From: Candidozyma auris
Lineage: Eukaryota; Ascomycota; Pichiomycetes; Serinales; Metschnikowiaceae
Assembly: GCF_003013715.1 (NCBI RefSeq)
Contig: NC_072814.1
Location: 1,798,001-1,862,000, forward strand
Reading direction: 5' to 3'
Length of the DNA stretch: 64,000 nucleotides
Below the pieces are notes generated by a model that worked only from the letters and a program-made list of their open reading frames with translations, was not told the origin of the DNA and made no database searches. Positions 1 through 10,560 of this stretch are shown piece by piece; the stretch's first letter is position 1, and every line of letters begins with the position of its first letter. Made by a program: the position numbers and the translations under genes.

Positions 1-517
1 AAAGAGTCATGCCGTCTTTGCCGAAAATGACACCAGGAGCCAATCTTTTCACGGTTAAGTCGACCATGGAGTCCTCACAAACGTGGGATTTCAAGTGGTA
101 AGTTGTGCCGTCCTCAGAAATCTCAAACGACAAGTTATCAGCGTAGAAGTTAGATCCTTCGGCACGGAAGTTCTCTAAAGCAGTGGAAGTCCAAATGCAG
201 TTTGAATCCTCAGCGCCCTTCTCGTTGTTGTACAACCTGAAGGTAAACTGAGCCGTGGTCTTGACTCCCATGATGTTAGAATGAATGATCTGAGCAAAAC
301 CAGTGTATCCCGTCTTCAAGTCGGTGAAGTAGAAAGTTTGGGTTTCCACGTTGGTGTAGTTGGGCTTTCTCCACGCAAAGTCTTCAACCGTTGTTTCTCT
401 GGAAACAGGGTCTCCCTTCTTGATAAAGTCGGTCACTGGGTGGATAGCCTCGCGCCCGTACTCTGGCTCGGCGGTGCCAGCAACAACAGAAAGACCTGAT
501 TGGACCCACTTCAACAT
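1..517 (-). CDS. SVF1: Svf1 family survival factor, N-terminal part (cut by window edge)
   Basis: Reading the minus strand from the ATG at 517 gives an unbroken frame to the window edge, 172 codons, starting MLKWVQSGLSVVAGTAEPEY. This N-terminus and the following beta-rich, lipocalin-like sequence (NLSFEISEDGTTYHLKSH, then KRLAPGVIFGKDGM) match the fungal Svf1/Svf1-like family. In S. cerevisiae Svf1 is a peripheral Golgi/ER protein needed for survival under oxidative and cold stress and linked to ceramide transport. The rest of the protein lies left of base 1. It is divergent from the ELL-like gene across about 2 kb. The identification rests on remembered family sequence; the role is family knowledge. 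Confidence 0.88.
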   Translation of the reverse strand, partial: MLKWVQSGLSVVAGTAEPEYGREAIHPVTDFIKKGDPVSRETTVEDFAWRKPNYTNVETQTFYFTDLKTGYTGFAQIIHSNIMGVKTTAQFTFRLYNNEKGAEDSNCIWTSTALENFRAEGSNFYADNLSFEISEDGTTYHLKSHVCEDSMVDLTVKRLAPGVIFGKDGMTL

Positions 518-1170
518 AACTGGTAGAATTTGAGTTTAGAAATGCTTGATACTCAGTTGCCTTGAAAAAGAAGACTGCAACTGAAGAGTACTGCTTGTTT
601 GCGGTGAGACGGGTAAAGTGCGATGGTAGCTATGAGCCGGGCACGACTGGAGGCAGAGAAGAGGCGGGTGGGCAAGAGGCTAATACAGGGCCCAAAGAAT
701 AAATTGGAGCTGAGAAGTGAGTGAGACATCAAATCATTGGAGAAAAGTTGTTTGTGTGGACGTGTGAGTCTGTTTCGTGGATTTGACTGGGTTACACTCT
801 CATCGCATGTGAAGAGAAAAGGGGACAGGACTAAAGAAGAGTGACTGAGGGCAAAACAGCAATTATATGTGATCTAAGGCAAGAACGAGTTGTCGGCGCT
901 GGTTGAGCACCAGAAATTGGTACATTTTAGAAAAATTGTGTTTTTGAGGGCAATTGAGTGGTTGCTGGGAGGCTTTGGTAGACACGCAACCGACGTATTG
1001 CGACAAAGTAGGGTGATCGATGAAATCAGCTGGTTTTATTGAGAGTTTTATTTTTTTTTTTTAGGCAACTAGCTCGCAAGCGTATTCTAACTTGTCAGTA
1101 GCGTGCAGATATACTGTTTTGTGGTGTGTTGTCTAGTGTTATGCACAATGGTGACTACCGTTGCAACCAT

Positions 1171-1182
1171 TTTTCGCAGCCA
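1171..1182 (-). promoter_or_regulatory. Recurrent TGGCTGCRAA motif, copy 1
   Basis: The plus strand reads TTTTCGCAGCCA, the complement of TGGCTGCGAAAA. A degenerate half copy, TTGCAACCAT, sits immediately left at 1161-1170. It lies about 650 bases upstream of SVF1. Confidence 0.5.
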
Positions 1183-1732
1183 ATAGTAAGCTTAGTGAGA
1201 GGTTTTTATGGGAAGCTTTGGCTTGAGGATAAATTCAGCTGAACAATCGGTTTTCACTTGACAAACTTCAATCTGGCTTGAGCAATACAATAAAGATGAA
1301 GGCGGCAAGTCACTCACAAACAGAATCGCCACTACTTTCTCTCAGCCAATTGCATATAGCTTATCATAAGGCTGAAAACTGTGCAGCCATAAGTATCTAG
1401 TAAAGCTGATCACTTTTGCCAAGTCAAAGCAACGCTTTCATGTCAATGAAAGCCCATACATGATAGGTTGTAAAAGATCCATGGTCATTTTCTTACTTTG
1501 ATATCCTCCTGATAGTAGGGTGTTTCCACAAGCTGAGCTGCTTTAGCAGGATCTGAGAGCCTTCATCACTTGACCATGCGATGGTCCCCCGCTTGATTCC
1601 ACAGCGAGAAGGAAAATAAAATAAACGGGGTCTTCATGTCCCATTGCGGGCTTACTAGTAAACAAGACGATGAAGACTCCCCTAGTATGGGCGCTTGCCA
1701 TAAGCGATTCTAGCCACCAGCTCCAATTGCGC

Positions 1733-1743
1733 TTCGCAGCCAT
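1733..1743 (-). promoter_or_regulatory. Recurrent TGGCTGCRAA motif, copy 2
   Basis: The plus strand reads TTCGCAGCCAT, the complement of ATGGCTGCGAA. It lies about 770 bases upstream of the ELL-like gene. Confidence 0.5.
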
Positions 1744-2501
1744 TTCTCCAAAAGGTCCCCAAAAGGATCCAGATAGAAAAAAATGCTTGAGATTCTTGTC
1801 CAAAAAAGACAATACAACTCCATACAATTCTCCAAATCCGTGTTCACGCTCAGTAGTGGAATCACCGACAGAGGTCCGAGAAAAAGAGCACGATCCACAA
1901 TCAACGCTCCACAACTCACGATCCTCAACCTAACACAGAAATGACCCCCAAATAAGGATTTCTTACAATCAACGAAAATAATTTTCGGAATCCTCAACCT
2001 AGATGATTTCTCTTGTTCATCTTGCGCTTTCTTCGCCTTCTCCCCCTTCGGGCCTCCTCCTCAGCGGCTGCTGCAGGCCATCTAAAGTTTGCACCCAAAT
2101 GACCCACAGAAAGGCCCATACAAAAACATCCGTCTAAGTACCGATCCACTCCAAAGACTCAAATCTATATAAAGCCGTCAACATTCCCACTTTTTTTTTT
2201 TTTTTTTTTCCTTTTCTTTTTTTCCACTCTATTTTTCTCCTCGTCTTCTCTCCCTCCCCTGCCTGTCGCTTGGTCCTGGACCCGCTCGCCTCGACCACCA
2301 CTCCACTTGGTGCCCTCCCTGCCTCCCTGCCTGCCTCGCATTCTGCTGCCTGACTCCACCCAGGCCCCCATACTTTATTACTACTGGCGCTTTTACTCCA
2401 ACCTCCTCCCACACAAATCTTTTTTATCCCTTCACCTTTAAAAATACCTCCGGAGTAAAGACTCATTTACATCCAACACAAGCTGACCCTTTCGTTAGTG
2501 A

Positions 2502-4301
2502 ATGGCTCCTCTGGTCTCTGTCTTAAACCCGCCAAAGCCTTCCGCCCCTAAGGCAGTGGCCTTGAGACTCAACCTGGACGCTCTAGCGAACCTTCAGCGC
2601 CTCCAGCGGGACGGAGTGGTCCCGAAACTCGTGGTGAAAAACGGCAAATACGTATGTTGACGAAAATTCCTTTGCTTTTCTGTGTCTTCCCTTGCCTCCT
2701 TACTAACCGCTTAGCTGATCAAGGTCAATGAAAACCTCGTGTATCCGTGCTCTTCGAGCACAGAATCCCTTCGATTCGATGTTTATGCTCCTCTGCATAA
2801 AAAGGGCCATTTCGATTTCGCCGGAACCGTGTCCGAGAGGCTCAATGTGCTCACTGATCCACGCCAGATCAAGGACCACGAGTCAGCTCCTTTGGCGGCT
2901 TCCCAACCGAAAGCTCCCCCGCTGCTCCCAGAAAAGCCTAATATCAGTCATAGGGAACTGCTGTCGTTGCAGCAAAACCCTGGCGCTTACGCAGTGGCGG
3001 CGTCAGACTCAAAGGAGGCCGTTTCCACTAAATTTTTAGCATTGCTTGCCTTGGGACCCATAACCAAGCAAGAAGTAGAAGCGAAACTCAACGCTTCGCA
3101 TCAGCATTACGTTTCAACACTGGAACTTACCCTTCTTTTTCAAACCCACACCCAGGTATACTCTCCAAACTCCAAATTCACCGAATCGGACACATATCCA
3201 AGCATTGCATTAGGTCTTGTCAAGGTCGACACTGATCACTTCGATGATTACGTTATTCTCAAGGACAAGGCGTACAAAGAGTTTCGCCCCTGGAAATGGT
3301 CCTGGTATACTCCATATGAGCGTTCTCTAATAATAGAAAATGCCCACCACGCGTTGAGCAGATTGGGGTATCTGGATACTCATCCGCTCAGACGTCGTGT
3401 TACAGAGAAATCCTCCGAGGATGACACGAAGAAACCTGTGGCGTTGGGCGGTGGAATACTCACTTCAAAGGATTCTGGTCGCAAGGTTCCTGGCTCTCCT
3501 TCTCCTAACAAGAGAAGTGGAACGGCCTCTCCTCGCATGGATACCGAAAACAAACGGAAAAGGCCACGGAATGACACCTCGCCGTTGAAGAACACTCTGG
3601 ACAGCAAGGATCAAAGGTATGTCGCTTCTCTGTCGCTGTCGCTGTCATCCGAGGATGAGAGACAATCTAAGAAGCAAAAGAAAGAGGGCCAGCGTTCAAA
3701 CAGCAGTGGAAGTAACCAGAGTACTTTCAGCAACGCCACTTCTTTCACACTGCCTTCGTCAATCAACGAAGAGCAGAACGACGACAGCGAAGACGACACG
3801 AAGCTTCTGAACTTACCTCGAGCGCTGCCTGCATTGCCATCGAAGCCAATACATTCTGGTGATAAGAGGCAGCAATACTACAAACAATTAGCACAAAACT
3901 TTTACACAAAGTACCTGGAGTACAAACACTTGCATGAAGAATTAGTTAAAGATCATAAAAGGGGCACCGTGCAAGAGAAGAAGCGTCGGGTGATGAAGCT
4001 CTTCGAGATGCACAACCTCCTAGCCGGCTGGAAGCGCAAGCTTTGGGATTATCATAATGAAAGCAATATGGCTCAAGGCATTATGCATTTGTCTCGGCAC
4101 AAGAAGACCAATAGTGGCAGTGGCGGTGGTATGGCGCTGGCCCCACAAACAAGCCAGCTTCAAGCACTGGACCGCTTCCTGAGATCAGGCACCGCCAGTC
4201 CCTCCGTTGGGTACCTGGACAAGTTTGCGTCCGGCAAGCAAACTGGTAAAAGAACACTTGAGCTGCGCTCTCCACGCCCCAAAATGGCATTGGACTACTG
4301 A
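2502..4301 (+). CDS. ELL-like RNA polymerase II elongation factor (two exons)
   Basis: Exon 1 runs 2502-2651 (50 codons, ATG in MAPLVSVLN). The intron is 2652-2714, 63 bases, donor GTATGT, perfect TACTAAC branch at 2701-2707, acceptor TTAG. Exon 2 runs 2715-4301. The junction is in phase and gives KYLIKVNENLVYP, 578 residues in all. The N-terminal half ends in a winged-helix-like stretch (WYTPYERSLIIENAHHALS). The middle is Ser/Lys-rich and basic. Near the C-terminus, YYKQLAQNFYTKYLEYKHL with following basic helices resembles the occludin/ELL homology region. ELL proteins stimulate Pol II elongation. Family assignment is inferred from pattern, not from close similarity, so an uncharacterised nuclear protein remains possible. 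Confidence 0.5.
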
Positions 4302-4621
4302 TTAGCATACACGAAGCATACAGTTGATTTGTATATACGTGTGACTATGTATAGATTTTTGGACATAAAACTTGATTTCACTTAGAGTATATATTTCGAA
4401 GCTTTTACATGAATGATTTCGATATATCTGAATTGATCGAAGTGTGGGAACTGAGTCTGAACTTTTATTATTGTAGTTGGTGTGAAGGACTTGCCAATAA
4501 TCAGGCATAGTTGGACCTTCTCTTTCCACGGAAGTCGCCACTCATGCATTGCAAGAGCTACCACGTAGTAGATCTCTTTTGGTACTCTATTAAAACACTT
4601 CTTTATCACTTGTAATCACAA
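4302..4621 (+). promoter_or_regulatory. Intergenic region upstream of the Sur7-like gene
   Basis: An AT-rich 320-base gap between two plus-strand genes. It should contain the 3' end signals of the ELL-like gene (TATATA-rich stretch near 4330-4390) and the promoter of the gene at 4622. No RNA gene or repeat is seen. Confidence 0.4.
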
Positions 4622-5566
4622 ATGAGTAAAGTCGAGGATCTAATCATAGCTGAAAGAAACCTTGAGAATATTTCTTCAGGTAGCTCGGGCGGCACGGTAC
4701 CTCAGCAAAACCATATAGCTCCACACAACTCCAGAAGATCTTCCTGGCAGCATATTTTTTTTATAGTGATGTTTTTTGTCTTCACCACTTGCAACACCAT
4801 GTACTTTGTGGGTCCAGTCTGTCACTTGTCGCCAATGTTTTCTAAGTTTTACATTGAAAAGACTTCAAACGATTCCTGGTCAAATGCCACTTCAACAATC
4901 ATGAGCCTGTTTGAATACTTTTATCCTGGATCAATGGACGAGCTTCGAAAGCTACTGTCGAACAAAACCACCAGAGATGGGTTAAGTTATCGATTTTACT
5001 TTGCCCACATGTGCACCAACACTCTGTGTCTACCGGGAGATTCATTCCACCTTGGAGTGACTCCTAACATTTTGGCGTTGAATTTGGTAGGATCAGGGGA
5101 AGTAAATAAAAAGTTTGTGCAACAGTGGACCCAAATGTATCAGGAGGCACTCGATAAAGCGGTAGCTGTGATCAGACGTCTTGAGCAGAACGGTACGGAT
5201 CACGACACAAAGGTGGCTCAGCTAGTCAAAAGCTTGCAATCAGAAATTTATTACGATGGGCTTGGCCCATCGATCATTACCTATGTGTTGTTGCTGCTCA
5301 CCATAATCCCGTTTGTGATAACTTTGGTACTCAACAGTGTAAAAGCAGCAGTTATCTGCACCTTAGTGACCCCTACGTTGATACTTGTCACAGCAATCTT
5401 AGCCATAATTGACTTGCCAATGCCTTACATACCCGCCGTTTTTGAGGCAAATGGTATCCATATCCTCCGAGGTGGAATCGTCTACTGTTACGCTGGCCAG
5501 GTGCTTGTTGCAATCGTATACACATTTTCTGGGTGGCTTCTAGCCACAAGTCTTGAGGAACCTTGA
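4622..5566 (+). CDS. Four-transmembrane protein resembling the Sur7/PalI family
   Basis: A 314-residue protein. Hydrophobic segments lie at about residues 43-63, 217-238, 242-264 and 286-307. A long, probably extracellular loop of about 150 residues joins segments 1 and 2. This loop has N-glycosylation sequons and a Cys pair (C131 and C136, HMCTNTLCLPG), with another Cys just after the first membrane segment (C67). The layout of one N-terminal span, a Cys-containing loop, then three clustered spans is the claudin-like plan of the Sur7/PalI superfamily, whose members sit in eisosomes or at the cell cortex and help cell-wall or pH signalling. Similarity is structural; I cannot place it in a named subfamily. 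Confidence 0.5.
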   Translation: MSKVEDLIIAERNLENISSGSSGGTVPQQNHIAPHNSRRSSWQHIFFIVMFFVFTTCNTMYFVGPVCHLSPMFSKFYIEKTSNDSWSNATSTIMSLFEYFYPGSMDELRKLLSNKTTRDGLSYRFYFAHMCTNTLCLPGDSFHLGVTPNILALNLVGSGEVNKKFVQQWTQMYQEALDKAVAVIRRLEQNGTDHDTKVAQLVKSLQSEIYYDGLGPSIITYVLLLLTIIPFVITLVLNSVKAAVICTLVTPTLILVTAILAIIDLPMPYIPAVFEANGIHILRGGIVYCYAGQVLVAIVYTFSGWLLATSLEEP

Positions 5567-6044
5567 CTGTGTTGCAGATGACAATAGCAATCTGAAACTA
5601 GCTGGGTTCAATTGATGGAGTAGACCGGTCAATTTGCTGCCTCATATCTCCCTTTCAGTTGCTTCAAAGAATCTATTTCAAAGAGAAAACTTCATTTTAT
5701 CAAAGCCATATATATAACTTGCCGGTGAAAAGATCCATTGATGATTTTGACATCTTCCTATATATATTCATCGTTGATGTTCCTAGCTTCGCTGTGATGC
5801 AATAAGGATTGCGACCATCCACCACAAAAACCCATCTCCCATCCTAAAATATTGAGAGAGCGCCAACGAGAGATGTACATTAGTTAGTTGTATTCGTGAA
5901 TATCATCTCCTTCTTCTACCTGAGCACATGCTTTGCATCACCTGCCTCTATCAACCCACATGTATGAGACTCGTAGATAACTGTTCGCGAGTTGAAAAAA
6001 AGTATCAACTGCCTACGACACCGGCTGACCTAAAACCTCTGTAA
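5567..6044 (+). promoter_or_regulatory. ARP8 upstream region
   Basis: A 478-base gap with several ATATAT blocks (about 5708-5716 and 5758-5768). It has no clear copy of the recurrent motif; the nearest is a weak TTGCGACCATC at 5808. No gene is seen. Confidence 0.4.
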
Positions 6045-8537
6045 ATGTCAGAGACTCCCGTGATCAAAGAAGAACACGACGAACACACAGTCGTTCCTTC
6101 GTCGCCAGCGGCAACGCCCTCCGCTGAGACTCAAGCCCCCGTGTCCACGGAGAGGGAGAAGACTGAGACAGAGGATGGAGAACACGAGAAGAAGAAGCGA
6201 AAGACCACGTCGAAAACGGTGCGTAAGCCGTCTGAAGAGGTGTTGCAGAGGCGAAGAGAGGGGCGAATCAAGGCGGCAGCGACAATTGCACAGAACTTGA
6301 AGAAAACAGGCATAGGTCGATTTGAGGAGCAGAATGGGTTCAAGCTCACGGCAGTTAAGACGGTGCCCTTGATTAACCAGAAGAACTACTTTGCAGACTA
6401 CTTGAAAAAGGATGAGCAGGCCACCTTGATTAGAAATTGGCGAAACGAGAAGCAGCTGGGGCCTACGGTGGGTAAAGGAGGTGCCAAAGGCGACAAGAAG
6501 ACGGAGGAGGACGACGATGATGATGAGGATGACGAGAATGACGAAAACGACAATGAAGACAATGACGACGATGACAACGACAATACCACTGGCGAGCACC
6601 GTGTCAAGGTGCGGGCAGGCCACGATACGATAGTGTTCCACCCCGGCTCGTCGTGTATACGTCTCGGGAGGGCCACGGAACCAGCTCCTACAGCCGTGCC
6701 TGCTGTGGTGGCGTTCAAGCGTGAGATTAAGGAGATGGACGGACACCGTAAGACTCCATTGAGAACTGTCAATGAAGATGGAGAAGTCGATTTCGGAAGT
6801 CGCTTTGACGAGATGAAGGCAGTGGTCACTAAGGATTTCAAGGCTCGTATGAGGTACTACAAGCGTCGTATACAGCAGAATTCTAGAGAACTGGCTGCCG
6901 ACTTCAATAGCAAGCAAGTTGGGGAGCCCATAGATGATCATAACGACCCAGAAGCCAAATCATGGTTGTCGCCTGACGACGAGTTCTTACAGAAGAATGA
7001 GTTCATTGCTGGCTCCAAGGCTCTACAAATCCCCATCACCGAAAGTCTCAACACGTGGCACCAAAGGTTTCCCATAGTCAATGGTATGTTCAACCAAGAC
7101 CCCAACGTCTACCGCTCTCCACAGGAGCTCTACGGAGATGTTACTCGTCTCACTTTAGCCGCTTTGGAAGAAATTGGCGTGGGGACAACTCCCCAAGAAT
7201 TGGCAAATCTCAAGTGTTTGTTTGTCATTCCTGACTTGTACGACAAGGCCTACATCGAAACATGGTGCGACCTTCTCCTTCACTCTGTGTGTTTCGGCAA
7301 AGTGGGTATTATTCAAGAGGCAGTGGCCGCCACATTTGGTGCTGGGGCATCCAGTGCCTGTGTTGTGGATGTTGGTGCTGAGGTCACGACTGTTGCATGT
7401 GTGGACGAAGGATTGATCATCAACGACTCTAGAATTCGTCTTGATTATGGTGGTAAGCACATTACAGAGGCATTGACTAAACTACTATTGCAACAGAACT
7501 TCCCTTACAGCGACATTGACTTAAGTTTCTTCAACGATGACTGGCAGTTGGCCGAAACCATCAAACAGAATTACGCTACTTTCAATGACGCTGATATTGC
7601 CGTGCAGCTATATGACTTTTATAAAAGAAAACCAGGTCAGAAGACTGAGAAGTTTTTATTCAAAGTATTTGACGAAGTCATGTTAGCGCCCTTGGGTCTT
7701 TTTTACCCCGACTTGTTTGAGATTGCAAAAGACGTGAGGGAACGTCCATTGCTTCCTGAGTCATTTGATCAGTACACTGGAGAGCCCAACAATCCGTACT
7801 CCAAAGCACACGAGAATTTGCAGTTCGGGTCTGCCTACTCGGACATGACAGATGAAGCCTTGTTAATCAAACTTGCAGAGGAGAAAGCCAATCTGAAGCA
7901 GTCAAGTGCTCCCAAAGCGTTGAACACACAAGGACAGATAGATACACTGCTGCCTGTGACAGCTCCGCTCGACAAAGCTATCATCGAATCGATTACGAAT
8001 GCAGGTATTGCAACCGACTTTAATAAGGCCAAGAAACTCTATGACAACTTGCTAGTGGTTGGTGGCGGGTTGGCCAAATTCGACAACTTTGACGTTCTTC
8101 TCAATGACAGAATCAACATATGGCGTCCAAAGTTTTTGTCGTCGAGCACATTGGATGACGTTCTTGCTTATGTGACGAAAGAAAAGGATAAGACGGATAA
8201 CAAGAGGAAACAGATGATCGAAGAGGCGAAAAAGAAGAATGCGGGCGGGAAGTCGGCGGATGACATTGAGTTGACCGAGGAGGAGCTCGAAGGCATCGAG
8301 AACGCAACGCAGTACTATGTCGACCTAGACAGAGCCGACGGGCTTAGTGACCAGGGACAAACGGTTGCTGTAAATGTGCTTCCACCGCCCAAGGATTATG
8401 ATCCACGGGAACTTACCTGGAAGGGGGGCAGTGTGTTCGCGAGGTTGAAGGTTGTGAACGAGATGTGGATCACGGCCGCTGACTGGGAGCTTCTCAACTC
8501 CAGAACCCTCTACTACAAGAGCTTGTTCAATTACTAA
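6045..8537 (+). CDS. ARP8: Actin-related protein 8, INO80 chromatin remodeller subunit
   Basis: The frame encodes 830 residues. Arp8 is part of the actin module of the INO80 complex and helps it bind linker DNA and slide nucleosomes in the nucleus. The N-terminal extension is charged, with a basic patch (EKKKRKTTSKTVRK) and a long Asp/Glu/Asn run at about residues 155-182. The actin fold starts at about residue 192 with HDTIVFHPGSSCIRLGRA, which matches the Arp8 phosphate-1 region. The second nucleotide-fold strand is visible as VVDVGAEVTTVACVDEG, then DYGGKHITEAL. The C-terminus ends SLFNY. Insertions make it far longer than actin, as usual for Arp8. It lies directly upstream of LSC1, an adjacency also remembered for S. 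cerevisiae (YOR141/YOR142). Confidence 0.93.
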   Translation: MSETPVIKEEHDEHTVVPSSPAATPSAETQAPVSTEREKTETEDGEHEKKKRKTTSKTVRKPSEEVLQRRREGRIKAAATIAQNLKKTGIGRFEEQNGFKLTAVKTVPLINQKNYFADYLKKDEQATLIRNWRNEKQLGPTVGKGGAKGDKKTEEDDDDDEDDENDENDNEDNDDDDNDNTTGEHRVKVRAGHDTIVFHPGSSCIRLGRATEPAPTAVPAVVAFKREIKEMDGHRKTPLRTVNEDGEVDFGSRFDEMKAVVTKDFKARMRYYKRRIQQNSRELAADFNSKQVGEPIDDHNDPEAKSWLSPDDEFLQKNEFIAGSKALQIPITESLNTWHQRFPIVNGMFNQDPNVYRSPQELYGDVTRLTLAALEEIGVGTTPQELANLKCLFVIPDLYDKAYIETWCDLLLHSVCFGKVGIIQEAVAATFGAGASSACVVDVGAEVTTVACVDEGLIINDSRIRLDYGGKHITEALTKLLLQQNFPYSDIDLSFFNDDWQLAETIKQNYATFNDADIAVQLYDFYKRKPGQKTEKFLFKVFDEVMLAPLGLFYPDLFEIAKDVRERPLLPESFDQYTGEPNNPYSKAHENLQFGSAYSDMTDEALLIKLAEEKANLKQSSAPKALNTQGQIDTLLPVTAPLDKAIIESITNAGIATDFNKAKKLYDNLLVVGGGLAKFDNFDVLLNDRINIWRPKFLSSSTLDDVLAYVTKEKDKTDNKRKQMIEEAKKKNAGGKSADDIELTEEELEGIENATQYYVDLDRADGLSDQGQTVAVNVLPPPKDYDPRELTWKGGSVFARLKVVNEMWITAADWELLNSRTLYYKSLFNY

Positions 8538-9413
8538 AGAAGGTAGGTGCAACTTAATCTTCATCAGTTTGTGATGAACATTGGTAATCCGTTCTGCCTC
8601 CTCCAGAACCAGGTAGTACCTTGGGAGCAATGCGGTATAATTTTCACGAATCCCCAACAATCCTGGTAAAAATAATAGGTTTTCGGTATTCGCAAGAGCA
8701 CAGTCGCTTCATTGTTGAGTACGAGAAGCCAGATCCGGTGATGGATTGACTCTGGACTGTGGCGCCTGAGCGGGATCCCCACCTTGGCCCGAGTCACACG
8801 TAGATACGAAACTGAGTAGCCTCAATGGCAATTTAAGATGAATGTTACGATGATGAATTTACAGGTATTCTCGTGACACAGCAACTCTCTTCACCACACC
8901 ACTTGTATCTGAGCTCCGATTTGGCTGCGAAAAACATCGCTCTCGAGCCACGTTTGTCAGAATACCCCATTGTAAGTCACCGACCCGCAACAAGCCAAAG
9001 AAAGAAAAAAAAATTGCATCTTAACGACATATAATATACGGATTCGTGCAAAGCATAGTAAAACTGATTTCTGACTTCGACCCCCTCTACTTAAGCTGAC
9101 TCTCATGGTCCCCTCGGCAGAAACCGGAAATCGCGGTCGGGGTGGTGCTCGGGCTGGCAGGCCAAACGTGGGAGACAACCGTTTATCTGCAGTACGACTC
9201 GCCAACAGCAGTAGAGAGCCTCGGGGTTTCTAGGGAGAAAAAAAAAAAACTGAGTTTTCTAAAGCCCCGGGTGTGCAGTCCCCCATTTGCGGATCCTATA
9301 CGCCCGACAGAAAAGTATGCGAAATTAACCAACGAAGCTTGTCAAAAACTTGCAAGGTTCGATCGTTTTTTAACCGCACCTATTCAATCCACCCCCCAAA
9401 CCCACAATTCGTC
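8538..9413 (+). promoter_or_regulatory. LSC1 promoter region
   Basis: An 876-base gap between ARP8 and LSC1. It holds one TTGGCTGCGAAAAA motif copy and two A-rich runs (about 9001-9012 and 9238-9249). The segment 9080-9360 is GC-rich for intergenic DNA. No convincing gene: a plus-strand frame runs in from 9273, but its residues before the LSC1 ATG look random. Confidence 0.45.
8921..8934 (+). promoter_or_regulatory. Recurrent TGGCTGCRAA motif, copy 3
   Basis: TTGGCTGCGAAAAA on the plus strand, about 480 bases upstream of the LSC1 start codon. Confidence 0.5.
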
Positions 9414-10388
9414 ATGCTTTCTAAACAGTTTGCTCGTGGTTTCGCCTCCAGCGTCAGCGCCAAAAATTACGCATCTACCATCAAAAACTTGAAGGTGAAT
9501 GCCGACACCAAGGTCATTTACCAGGGTTTCACCGGTAAGCAGGCTACTTTCCACGCCGAGCAGGCCATTGCTTACGGCACCAAGGTTGTTGGTGGCACCA
9601 ACCCAAAGAAGGCTGGCCAGGAACATTTGGGCAAGCCAGTGTTTGCTTCGGTCAAGGATGCCATCAAGGAGACTGGCGCTAACGCCACGGGTATTTTCGT
9701 GCCACCTTCGATTGCCGCCAAGGCCATTGAGGAGGCCATTGAGGCTGAGATCGAGTTGGCTGTGGCCATCACTGAAGGTATTCCTCAGCACGACATGGTT
9801 AGAATTGCCCAGATCTTGAAGACCCAGTCCAAGACCAGATTGGTTGGTCCCAACTGTCCTGGTTTGATTGCTCCAGACCAGTGCAAGATCGGTATCATGC
9901 CTTCTCACATCCACAAGAGAGGTAAGGTTGGTATTATTTCTAGATCCGGTACCTTGACCTACGAGGCTGTTGCTCAGACCACCCAGGTAGGTTTGGGCCA
10001 GTCCTTGGTCATTGGTATGGGTGGTGACCCCTTCCCAGGTACCAACTTCATTGATGCCTTGACTTTGTACTTGAACGACCCAGAGACCGAGGGTATCATT
10101 TTGATTGGTGAGATTGGTGGTACTGCTGAGGAGGAAGCTTCCGAATTCTTGAAGCAGCACAACTTGTCCAGACCTGAGGGTCCTAAGCCTGTGGTGTCCT
10201 TCATTGCCGGTATCTCTGCTCCTCCAGGCAGAAGAATGGGCCACGCTGGTGCCATTGTTGCCGGTGGTAAGGGTGACGCCAAGTCCAAGATCGCTGCCTT
10301 GGAGTCTGCTGGTGTTGTTGTTGAGAAGTCCCCAGCTAGATTGGGTAACTCCTTGTTGCAGGAATTCAAGAACAAGGGCTTGTTGTAA
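9414..10388 (+). CDS. LSC1: Succinyl-CoA ligase alpha subunit, mitochondrial
   Basis: Start chosen at the ATG at 9414 ([13 protein letters not shown]), giving 324 residues; the frame is open further upstream but that part lacks conservation. The first residues form a typical mitochondrial presequence. The enzyme makes ATP (or GTP) from succinyl-CoA in the TCA cycle, as a heterodimer with LSC2. The CoA-binding fold appears as [14 protein letters not shown], and VGPNCPGLI is a family signature. The phosphorylated active-site His is in [12 protein letters not shown]. Codon choice is strongly biased (Leu almost always TTG), indicating high expression. Confidence 0.97.
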   Translation: MLSKQFARGFASSVSAKNYASTIKNLKVNADTKVIYQGFTGKQATFHAEQAIAYGTKVVGGTNPKKAGQEHLGKPVFASVKDAIKETGANATGIFVPPSIAAKAIEEAIEAEIELAVAITEGIPQHDMVRIAQILKTQSKTRLVGPNCPGLIAPDQCKIGIMPSHIHKRGKVGIISRSGTLTYEAVAQTTQVGLGQSLVIGMGGDPFPGTNFIDALTLYLNDPETEGIILIGEIGGTAEEEASEFLKQHNLSRPEGPKPVVSFIAGISAPPGRRMGHAGAIVAGGKGDAKSKIAALESAGVVVEKSPARLGNSLLQEFKNKGLL

Positions 10389-10416
10389 GCATGTCTGTCT
10401 CTGATAGAATACATTA

Positions 10417-10432
10417 GCAGCCATCTGGCTGC
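10417..10432. terminator. Perfect inverted repeat in the LSC1 3' region
   Basis: GCAGCCA, two bases, then TGGCTGC: a perfect 7-base stem 29 bases after the LSC1 stop. It could form a small RNA hairpin near the mRNA 3' end. Each arm also carries the TGGCTGC half of the recurrent motif without its A-rich tail, so a protein-binding dyad is an alternative reading. Confidence 0.35.
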
Positions 10433-10560
10433 CCTTTGGAACTTGTCGTTGTAAAACCTTCTTGTAGTGTCGTCTGGTGTTTTGTGTCTCGCACTACCTT
10501 ACTGTAGCTGAAAAATTTAGTACGTGAGATCCACCATCAAAAGTCCAAGCTTCACCAACC

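Larger units (their letters stand above)
518..2501. promoter_or_regulatory. 2-kb divergent intergenic region between SVF1 and the ELL-like gene
   Basis: No credible gene is seen; the open frames here are short and lack family features. The region holds two copies of the recurring TGGCTGCRAA motif (1171-1182 and 1733-1743, minus orientation) plus a partial one (GCAGCCAT at 1383-1390). A poly(T) run of about 20 begins at 2191, a TATATAAA box lies at 2166-2173, and a C/T-rich strand runs from about 2213 to 2345. The T run, CT tract and TATA-like box are typical of the promoter of the plus-strand gene that starts at 2502. The length is unusual for this window, where most gaps are under 500 bases. 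Confidence 0.6.

Noticed and set aside
6048..6941. 297-codon open frame antisense to ARP8
   Set aside because: Lies opposite the acidic N-terminus of ARP8; hydrophobic Val/Ile runs are the reverse of Asp/Asn codons.
9384..10424. 346-codon open frame antisense to LSC1
   Set aside because: It is a mirror of the strongly biased LSC1 codons; its sequence is Leu/Gly/Asn-repetitive with no family match.
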